Assembly: GCA_045589235.1 (NCBI GenBank)
Contig: JAZNOR010000014.1
Span: forward strand, 1-26,153
From: RGIG7332 sp045589235
GTDB lineage: Bacteria; Bacillota; Clostridia; Oscillospirales; JAAYXM01
DNA: 26,153 bases
Direction of reading: 5' to 3'
Both the position numbers and the translations under genes were made by a program. Below, one piece after another: positions 14,380 to 24,900 of this stretch. The notes under the pieces are model-generated. The model was not told the origin of the DNA and did no database searches. It was given only the letters and a program-made list of their open reading frames with translations. The first letter of the stretch is position 1; every line of letters starts with the position of its first letter.

Positions 14380-15891
14380 TTATACTCCGTTCAATAAAGC
14401 ATCCAAAGCCTGCTCGATTTCCCAGCAGGTGTTCTCCAGCGTTGATTTAATGCTCATAAGTTGTTCTGATGAGGATGAGCTTTCAATCTGGTCAAAAATA
14501 ATTTCAAACTTCGCGTCAAGCGCGATTTTTAAATTGGTAATTTCCTCGGCTTTTCTGGTAAGACGAAGCATACGGCCGGAATTTTTTGAAACCGGACGCT
14601 TGCCCAGATTTTTATATTCATTTATTTCATCATCGGCATTTGCGGCGGCGGTGTTTATCGCATCGTTAAGCTTTTTGAACTTTAACTCTGCAGAATTAAT
14701 GGCGCCGGCTTTTGCAGAATCTAAATTCTTAGCGGGTTCTGCAGTGGCAGTGGAGCGTATTTTATTTAACTGGTTTTTAGACGCGGCAAGCTCTAAATTC
14801 CCGTCAATACTGCAGAAATAGGCGAATAATTCACCGCAGAATATGTAATCATTATCGGAAACATTAATATTACCCAATACGTCCTTGGTAACCTTATAAT
14901 TTAAAATACCGCGCATATAGAGAACTCTCAGTATCTCCTTATAGGTTTCGCAGTCATTTTCATTTTCGAGCAGATATTTAAGTGCATCAATCTGCCTCGG
15001 CTGGAGCATCGTGCACCAGTGGAATAAAATGCTCGAGACCATATCGTTTTCATACAGCGGTGAAATGAGCTTAAGCCCGTTTTCCGAACCGTTTTTTGCT
15101 ATATAGTCATATGCGTAATTCGCCGCGATATTTAAAATCTTCGGCACACCGCCTGTTATGTCGTAAAGCGTCTCAAGCAGTGTGTTTGAGAAGGAAATAT
15201 CGGAGGATGAGAGCTTGCTCGTTAAAAAGTCGTAAGTAGCCTCTCGTGACCAACCGCCAACTCTGATTTCATTTCCCACAAAGCGGGTTAGGAGATATGA
15301 ATCGGCTATGGCAGGGGGGAGCGAATCCTGATTTAAATCGTAATTCGTTGTAGCGATGAATTGCAGAAAATCCAAAAGGCTCAAAAGAATGCCATGGTGA
15401 TTCTTATTAACTTCGGCAGACGAGGTGAAACGCTCGAAATTATCAACAACCATAACGATTTGGTATCCGAAATCGTGAATACGCGTAACGATTTTCTGGA
15501 AATATGTTTCGGGCGGTAGTGCTGCGTCACGCAGGTTGTTGCAGCCGAGCAAAATACGGTTCATAAGCTCTGTTTCACCGCATTGCTCAAGTATTTCCAC
15601 AGCGCCGATGATCATTTCCGCAAAATGTATATACAGCGTATCACCGTCTTTTAAATCAGCCGGGAATTCCGTAACCGAAGTGATGAGTGTTTGGTTCTTA
15701 GCCTGTTCGATTCTATATTCCCGATCGAAGGTGCTTCGCAGAAGCGATGACTTTCCAACACCTTCCGGACCTAAAATAATCGTTTGTTTACGATCGTTTA
15801 TATGTGCCCTGAGCCTTGCGATTTCTTCTTCGCGATGAAGCAGAGCAGACAAACGGTCAATCGGTCTTGTGTTTATCAAAAATGGATTCAC
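14380..15891 (-). CDS. STAND/AAA-type P-loop ATPase with C-terminal coiled coil
   Basis: 503 residues from a GTG at 15891, 8 nt after AGGAG. An 'REEEIARL' box precedes Walker A GPEGVGKSS (41-49). Walker B is IVMVVDN (145-151). A 'GGVPKIL' sensor-like segment (247-253) is typical of STAND and archaeal-ATPase-like P-loop proteins. Residues about 290-365 (MLQPRQIDALKYLLENENDC...) look like a winged helix. The C-terminal 130 residues (KNQLNKIRSTATAEPAKNLD onward) are highly helical, Ala-rich and probably coiled coil. The gene lies 25 nt after the giant protein and 3 nt before the membrane protein. I infer a regulated NTPase switch that oligomerises; the partner is likely the giant STAND protein. 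Confidence 0.88.
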   Translation of the reverse strand: MNPFLINTRPIDRLSALLHREEEIARLRAHINDRKQTIILGPEGVGKSSLLRSTFDREYRIEQAKNQTLITSVTEFPADLKDGDTLYIHFAEMIIGAVEILEQCGETELMNRILLGCNNLRDAALPPETYFQKIVTRIHDFGYQIVMVVDNFERFTSSAEVNKNHHGILLSLLDFLQFIATTNYDLNQDSLPPAIADSYLLTRFVGNEIRVGGWSREATYDFLTSKLSSSDISFSNTLLETLYDITGGVPKILNIAANYAYDYIAKNGSENGLKLISPLYENDMVSSILFHWCTMLQPRQIDALKYLLENENDCETYKEILRVLYMRGILNYKVTKDVLGNINVSDNDYIFCGELFAYFCSIDGNLELAASKNQLNKIRSTATAEPAKNLDSAKAGAINSAELKFKKLNDAINTAAANADDEINEYKNLGKRPVSKNSGRMLRLTRKAEEITNLKIALDAKFEIIFDQIESSSSSEQLMSIKSTLENTCWEIEQALDALLNGV

Positions 15892-15916
15892 GGTTAATTC
15901 TCCTTTTTATGCTTTA

Positions 15917-18900
15917 CTATCTGTCGAAGCGTGATTCATTGTTCTGCGTGGGCTGCTGAGCTTTAACTTCATCGAATTTTATCGGAATCTCCGCGCGTCT
16001 TTCAAAGTCAGACGGGAGCGTTCTGAAATAATACCAATACAGCTCAACCTCAAAACGGTAAGAATAGCGGTCAAACGGATTGCGCTCAAGAATCTGCATT
16101 TTAACAAGAGTTGTAAGAATCGATTCAATTTCGCTCTGACTGAACTTGTCCGAGAGCAGTTCAAGAAGCTGTGAAACACGTACGTATTCCGTCGGCTTGG
16201 CGGAAAGACTCTGCAGGGCTAAAACCACGGGTCTCTCCTTATCAAGACAGCTCTCGGCTAAGATTTTGAGCTGCTCTGCATTACTCGTGACAGATGTGAT
16301 TGCATCAACAACGTCTGATGGATAGATGATATTGCGCTCCTTCTTATGAGCTCTCTTGAGCGCATTACTTGCAATCAGCTTTGAATACCAAACAAGACCG
16401 TTTGTAATTTTCCAAATCATCGCCATCGCCTCATTGGTAAACTCAACTTTCTGGCCGCTTCTTTCGTACGGAGTTATCAGCATGGCGCGCATTTCGGCCT
16501 CGCTGAGTCTGCCGATTTCTATGTTGTTCTCTCCGAATTGCATAAAGAACTGATTGAATCTGCCGCCATCCATATATCTGATGAGGTTTGTTGCGCCGCA
16601 GATTGCAAGATGCACGGCATCCTGACAGTACGGACTGTTACAAAGTGTTCTAAGGCTTGCAAACAAGGTGTTGTCTATGCCCTGATCTTCTTCGCCTATG
16701 GCATCGGTTAGAACGTCGAATTCATCAATGATGAGCATAAGACCTTTGCCGTTTAATTCCTTAAGATCGCGGTAGAAAAGCTGCAGTTTTTCGGCGTCAA
16801 AGTCACTCTGAGTTTCAGAAAGCGCGTATTTGCGCTCGAATGTAGCCCACTCTTCTTCGGAAACATTGCCCACATTCTTTCTCTTACATTCGGTTATTAC
16901 TGCCTCAACCAGCTTGCGATAAATTGGGGAATTGTTTCTTGCCGCGCCAAGACAGTCTATATATATGGTAACTGCATTGTCGCACTTAAATTCGCCATAG
17001 CGGAGCATATAATTCAAAACAGAAGATTTGCCGGCGCGTTTTAAGCCCTTTATGATAATGTTTTTGTAATCAGAGAAGTTCTCGCCACTGAAAACGGAGC
17101 GAATATCCCTCATTTCCTTATCTCTTCCGTAGAAGTTTTCGCTGTAAACGGTACCGTCAGGCAACAGCTTAAAGTCTGAAATTGGCTTGTCTGTGAGGTA
17201 GAGATTGGTTTCAAAGTCAACAAAGCTGCGCTCCGTGATGTCGAGAGACGCATCAAGCACCTCAGGGTACACTTCGCCACGGCTTTCATATGAAAGGAAA
17301 ATTTTATAATTCAGCTTAGTGGTTTCAGGCTTGGATGAGTAGTAGATTTCAAATACGGCGATCTCTTCTTTATCAAGCCTCGGCAGCTCGTAAATATTGC
17401 TTTCAAAGCCGTTGTCGTAGGAAAACTGCAACGTTATGTTCTCCGCCGTTTCGTTACCCATATTTTTAACCTGACCGTATATTAAACCGTTGCACATTTG
17501 CGCGGTTTTACTTAGAATCTTCACTTCCAATTTTGCCCTGCGGCTTATCTTAATTATTTCATCGTGAATCATCTTAAGCACGGAATTTATAACCATCGGC
17601 CAGCCCTGAGTGCCTTGCGGAGAAATCTGACGCTCGGCTTTCATAAGGGCGGATTTGTATGCTGATATGTGACTGTCTGACGTTTCAACTGAAGCTTTTG
17701 CGATTATTTCCAATGCGGTGTATACACAGTTGACGTCAGAGAGTATAGCAGACACGGTTTTTTCGCTTACGGGGAGCATGTTTCTCATCTTAATAAACGC
17801 CTGTTTGTTTTTGAGATAATCCTCAACCATAAAGCTGATGTTGGTATAACCGCGGTGCAAAAGCTCGTGCAACGCAGTGCTTCTGACGGTGCTTTTAAGC
17901 ATTCGCGCACCTTCGAGCGAGCTACTTACATCACACGCAAGAACAAGCTCCAACATAATGCTGTTGGCGGCGGACCAACCCTTATTGCCCATGCAGTAAT
18001 AATAGTAGTCCACACCGTATCTGATTGCATAGTCGTTTAAGAGCGCTGCATCTGTATCGCGCGCGAGAGCAAGCCTGTATATCTTCTTTGAGATATCCAG
18101 CCTGAGCTTATAATTTTCGGCACCGAAGGAATGGATTGCCTCGTGCTCATCCCAAAGCGCATCAATCGACTCGTTTGATGAGAGTGGCTCTAAATCAGAC
18201 ACGATTGAGAGCTTTTTATCGGATGAAATCGCATCAGCAACAGAAACATCAACAACATCCACCACCTCAAAGTTCGTTTTTTCAGTGGTAACTTCGAGCT
18301 GGATATATGCGTTTTTATTGATTTTAGACGGCTCAACCCATATATAGTGATAGGGAGAGGGAATTGTATTAAAGTGCTTCGGTAAGTTTGCGGCAATTAC
18401 TTTAAGTTCATCGCCTGCTTTTTCGCGACAGACAGGGTCGGATATAAAGGCGTATCTCTTGTTTGCGGTATCCCACATTCGCACAACGAAGTAAACTATA
18501 CCGCGGCTGAGCTCATCATACAGGGAATTGATGGCGTTTAGCTTATCGGCATCGCTGACGTTTTTATTTATTATTGTTAAAATAACGTCAGTCAAACACT
18601 GATTATCATATGAGAAATACTGCTTTAATCTGCTAACCTCATTTGCACGCTTGGTATAGAGCAATGCAAACACCATGTGGATACAGCTCCACGGGTTAAA
18701 GTTATTTTTTGAAACAGCTTCGATAGCGTCGCCGTTTCCGGAGAACACGCCTGTAATGCGCATCATTGCTTCGTAAATTTCATATGCCTTGTGTATGTTT
18801 CCTGCACCCATGTGGAATATCTGCTTTTTACGGCAAAGATCGTTCATAGCGGCGAAAAGCTTGTTTGCAATACCGTCATTTGAAGCCTCAAAAGCGTTCA

Positions 18901-21900
18901 TTGCGTGCTTATACAGCTCGCCCATCGCATTTGTTGCGCCTGCGAGATTGCCCACAATCATTGCATACGGATATATGAAATTCGGAGCTTTGGAGTAAAG
19001 CTGCGATATTGTGTTTGCAAACACGTGGTCGAAAACGGAGTTTTCTTCAAACGGGAGCTTTAATATATTTACCTCAAAGATGTCATGCGGAATGTTTTCA
19101 TAATATCCGCTCTTATAAACGCTGACTGCAGTGTTAAACTGAGCATTGCAAGCGGGCGTTCCACTATGCTCAATCCATTCGATAAAGGCTTTTCGCTCGC
19201 TATCGGGCAATGAATATGCAACACATAGAACACTTCTTGTCATTCCGTTATCAAAGCTTGAGTAATAATCGAGATACGGAGCCATGTTTGCGCGCATTTC
19301 CCAGCACTGCTTTATAAATTCGCACCAGTTGCCGGTTACGTATCCGAACACAAGCTTATAAATCAGCTCAGCAATTTCATCGGGGCGATGCTCAAGGGCG
19401 TTGAGAATTTTTTCATATGCCTCCTGAATTTCATTCAGCTCCGATAAATCTTCAATGCTTCCTTCAAATTTTTGATAGTATTCCCAGGTTGATTTAGTAA
19501 AATCATAACCGTCGAACGCTGATATCTGCGCATTTATCCCGCGTGACATAACAACTGCGTTTAAGTTTGCAAGCGCTATCGCGAGGTCTTTTTTACTGCG
19601 CGTGTAGAAAACTCTGGAGTTACCGGGCTTGTTTTCAACAAGACCGCACAGAGCCTTGTGAAGAAGGTCAATTCTGTTCGGCAGCTGTTTGCAAAGAATG
19701 AACAGTGCCATATAATATCCGTAATCACCCGGCTTATCGTCCAACAAATCGCAAATCAGCATAGCACCGGTTTCAGCCTTATCGTCTGCGGTGTGCATAA
19801 GGGCGAAGGTATTTATTGTGTCGATATTCGGATAATTACCGTCTGGCAGAATCATATCAAGAAGCTCGGTATTTATTGTCTCTGAGCTCCAGGCAGCAAG
19901 CTCATCTATACTCATTGCTGCAAGGCGTGAAATGAGATTTTTGTATTTAAGCGAAGCTATGGTTGATAGTCTTTCGATAGCGAGCTTTGCCTCGGTTAAT
20001 CGCTTAGCCTGAATCAACTTGCAGGCAATGGCAAAGCCGAGGTTACAGTTTTCGCCGAACACATACTCAGCGGCATAATCTAACATTATGTCATATGCTT
20101 CTTTTGAGTTTGTTGCAATTGCGATTGAGGATAAATCCTTTAAAGCGCTGTGGTTTCCGCGAATGCCATCGTCACCCTTCATACGCTCGCAAATTATTGA
20201 AACAAGCTCAGCAAAGCGTGAGGAATCAAGCGCGGAGAAGTAGAGAGGATTTGCGTTAACCTTTTTTGCAAGAAGCTCTCTGAGACTGCTAAGTCCCTTT
20301 GGCATGGATGCATTTTTGGCGTAGTCTGTGAGTACATCCATAAGTAAATCCTCTTGCGAATGGCGTTCGCAGGCGTCAATACACTCGTTCCATATCTTAA
20401 CGGAGTTTGTTAACTTACTTGCGGTGTATAGCAATTTGGTGTATACGCCCGGATGCTCGCCAAATGACATATTGGCAGAGTGATACCAATATTCACCGTT
20501 TTTAGGATTACTGTAAAGCAGGCGCAATAAAATTGTGTGGGAATCATCGGGATAGGAATCAGCCATCATATCACCGAAGTTTTCCTTATAATATTCCGTG
20601 AGCGCCTTTTTGTCATGAATGAAATTGCTGCAGTATTCGCAATACTCAATAATTTCGCTGATTTCGGAATTTTCAGCCATTTCAATAAACAAGTCGAAAA
20701 TGCTTGTGTCCTCCGAGAGGTGAAGCTTTTCAGCCTCAGCTTCGATTTCAGGTAAAAATTCAGCCTGTGATTCGCGCTTTTTATCGAGTAATGATAACAG
20801 ATTAAACTTAGCAAACGAGAGATTGCCGACGCTTTTCTGAATGAGATACATACAGTATTCAGCATCGTAGAAATATTCTGTGTCAATAAGCTTTGTGCAT
20901 ATTGTTATCGCATTTTTAATCCAGCCTTCGTTAAATGAGTGCTGTAAAACGCAAGCTTTATGCATATCGCAAAGCATATAAAGCACTTCTGTGCTGTGAT
21001 TGAGCGAATAGAACGAGGGTATGGAGTTAAAGAATTCAAGGCATTCTTTATTGATTTGCGAAGCCTTGCACATGCTGATTATATTTGTGCATATCTTATT
21101 TGTGACAGGAAGCTCATATTCTTTAAGCAGGCTAATAATTGTTAAAGTACCATCTGCAGTTAGCGGAATGCCCGCATCCATGGCATTTTCAATTTTTTCG
21201 CTTGCTTCAGCCTTGTCACTGCTTGATTTAATTATATTTGTCAGCTCACCGAGGATAATTTTAACGAGAAAATCCTCGTTTTTAGCATAGATAGTCTTGA
21301 GATGGTCAAAAATCTGCTTGTCCGCCGGTTGGCTAAGAGCCTCGTCGAGGAACTTTTTAGACGCAGCTTTAAAGCGACCGATACCAAACGTTTCATAAAT
21401 ATACACCACGAATTTTTTAAAGTCGCTTTCTGATGCGAGCTTTTGCATATTTTTAAGCTCATCAGCGGAAAGTTTACCGTTTGCGGTTATGATATTCTCA
21501 AGCTCGCTTGAGGAATGAGTTGAAATTAGCTCGTTGAAATGCTCAACAAGGAAATTCTTTGCGTCACAAACCAGCCCGTTTTCCGCCATAACGGAAATCA
21601 GGCCGTTTAAAAGCCCTGTCGGAACGTCAGAGATGTCGCCGCTTAAACGCGAAAGCTCATCGGAAATACTTTTGCCGAGGTGGCATTTTGCAATTGCAAT
21701 CTGAATGATAAGCTCAGGATTCTTCGAGTTGAGAAGCGTTGCCTCATAAAGGAACTTTTCGTATTCGTTTTTGCTGAATAAGAGGGCACAATACTCATTT
21801 TCCTTACCCTCGCGTATTTTGGGGTTTGCAGAGAGTAATTCAAGCATTGCATCGGAGTTGTTCGTGTCGCTGTAAATCTTCCACAACAAACCAACCGCAT

Positions 21901-24900
21901 CAAAGCCGCACTCAAGGGCCAGCTGAGCGAAATCCTTTGCGGCATCGCACGCACCAAGAAATACATATAGTCTTTCAGCTAAACTTAAAATATCGCGGTC
22001 TCTTGAGAAGCTGTCCGTTCTGTAAACGGAAACGAAGCTTTCAATCTGCTCGGTATTCAAGCCGAAGTCTGAAAGTTTTACCGTGTTTGTTGCGATATCT
22101 CTTAAATTATCGGATAAAACAACGATACTTTGAATAACATCATCGCCGAGATGGAACGTTACATCGTTGATTTTCTCGCAGGCGGTGTTTTTGAAATCAT
22201 TGCCTGAAAGCTCGCCTGAAAGGAGTAGCTTTAGGCAGTCCTGCATATTGTCTTTAACAAATGAGAAAAGAGGAGTAGCTTTGGTGTGAATAAGTGCTTT
22301 TATATATGCCTCTCTTGCAGCTGAGCTTTTAATCAAAGTGCTCTCGTAGCATTCAAAGAGATCGCACACTTCGTCGTAGCGATTTTCGCTGACAAGTATT
22401 TTGAGCAGAATTACGCAATTATCCGCGTTGAATTCATCGCAGACAGCTTCCCAAAGAAGCTTTTCTGCGGTGCCGTTCTTGTTACCCTGAACGTCATACA
22501 GACGCAAAAGGGGAGTGGATGTATCATCACTTGTTTCGTAAGAAATAAGTGACGATACTATGCTTTCTGCCTCGTCGTCGGTATAGCCCAACTCCGCAAG
22601 TGATGAGGAGCCGGCAAATTCAGAAACCTTGCTTGCGTCGGAGTTGTTTTTCATTTGCAGAATCTGCGCTTCGAGCGCGTTTAGTTCGGTCGCTGAAGAA
22701 ATGTGCGCTATGCGCGCCTTACACATATCCGAAAGCTCGGTGTAATTAAACTCATTTAAAGTAGCAATCAAGGAAGTGGCATATTCCGCAACATAGAGAA
22801 CACAGATGTTTTTCTTCAAATACTCCTTTAAAGCATCTTCGCCCTTTAAGCAGAGAGTATATAAAAGGAACTTGGTGTTTTCAGCGGATAAAGAAAGATT
22901 TCTGCCAAATTTATCCCATATTGCAAAAAAGCTTTCAGTTTCATTTTCGCTTGCGTATAAATCCATAAGGGCAGCCGCGCAGGAATCGGGCTCGGTTCTG
23001 AGACCTGCAATGAAATACTTCTCGGCACATCTGTTGTGATTTCCGAGTATGTTAAAAAGTCTTTTTCCGCATTCATACAGTGTGAGAACAGTGGCGTTTT
23101 TTTCCTCTGCATCAACTGCAGTTAGCAAAGCTTCTTGCGATTTGTTGGCAATATCGTGTGCTTCATCGCTTGTAATTAAAGCTCTGCATTTATCAAAATT
23201 ACCTGTAACAATGGCATTTTCAAGCTTCGTGCGGTAGAGCGCGGAAACTGAGATGAGAAGACGCGCCAAAGTTTCGGAATTGCATGAATTAATTGCGATG
23301 TTAAAAAGTTCGTCGCAATTAATATCGGAGTATTCACGCATCTCTTCTTCAGTCAAAGATATCGCATCAAGCTGCGAGAGCAAGCTCAAAACGTCGTTCG
23401 GCACGGATTTTCTGCCTATAGCCATTTCGTCCGCGCTCTTTTTAAGAAATGCCAATTTAACGATGTTGATGGAAAGAACAGACGCAAAATGCTCATTAAT
23501 GAACACAATGGAATCAGCAAGCTCAAAGAGTTTGCCGGCATCGTATTCGGTAATTTCCATTAACTCCGTGTAATAAACCAAAAGATCTTTGAATTCTGAG
23601 TAGTGTTCAAGAGATGCATTTTTTGCAATTTCAATGTCTTTTTCGATTACCTCGCTCATTTTTTCAAGCAGATTGCTTTTGCAGTACGCAGAAACAGCTT
23701 CCGCAAAATCAACAAACATCTCAACAGCGCGGCTTAAAACATCAAATTTCCTGTTTTTATATTCCAGTCTGTTTGCGAGAGCAGGGAGATTCATAACCGC
23801 CTCACCCTCGGTATCCCAGCCGAGATATTCTATAATGTCGCGCGCGTGATGCCATTTTTCATAATATGCCCTAAGAACATTGAAGGTTTCAGCATCAATT
23901 GCGGCGCCGTCGTTTATCTTGGAGGATAAATCTGGGAGACTTGTGCGCAGCTTATCCTGATAATCAATCAATAATTCCAGCGTATTGCGCAGTTCCTCGT
24001 ATTTCTTTTCGAGAACATTGTCTGAATTTAAAATGTCGGGAATGTTCTGCTTTACTTCATTGCAGATTTCGGTATCGTCCTCTGCGATACAGCAAAAGGC
24101 ATCGAGAAAAAACGGGTGCAGGTCAGAGGTAGAGGGATTAGGTTTTAAAACGCAGAACACACTGTTGCCTGCCTCGGTCTTTATACCTGTGTTGAACACA
24201 ATTTTTGTGCGTTGCTCTGCGGTATAGCAAAACAGTTGAGTTTCGCCTAAAAGAGCACGTGAAAATCCGCGCGCAACGATTGACGTCCACTCATCATTTG
24301 AGCGCGACTCACCTGTGTACTTATGAAGAAGCTTTAAATTGCCACCAATCCACAACGGCATAAATGCAATGCTGTGCAGCTGAGCAACTTCTCTCGATAC
24401 TTTCTTTGAAAGGGGTACAACTTCACATTCTGATACGGAGATAACATCGCCGTCAATGATGAAATCGTTTGAAAATTCATCGCTTAGCCAAGCCGTGACG
24501 GAACGATTTTTTGCGTAATCCTTATAATCGATGTCGAAAGAGGAGCTAAGCTTTGATGCAAATTCATCAGCAGAAATAGTTCCGCCGTTTGCTTCAATTA
24601 AATCAGTGAGCGCGTATGAAATTACATCGTGAATTTCAGTTTTTGCGAAACAGAAATAACCATGGATTTCAAAAATACCGCCAAAATCCGATTCCAACCA
24701 GTTAGCGAGCGTTTTTTTGCCCGAATGCAACTTATAATCAATGTCGTATCTATCTCTCAAACCACTCGGAATTTTTGCAAGCAACATTCTGCCGCCATTT
24801 TCTCTAATTAAATCGAAAACGGCTTTCCTTGCTTGAACATAGGAACTTGAATTTAAACTGCAATACCATTGATTTGCCTCAAATCGCAGTTTGAAAATAT

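Noticed and set aside
14324..14821. 165-codon rightward open frame opposite the ATPase gene
   Set aside because: It is antisense to a gene with clear Walker motifs, has no RBS and a serine/phenylalanine-rich composition typical of a reverse-frame shadow.
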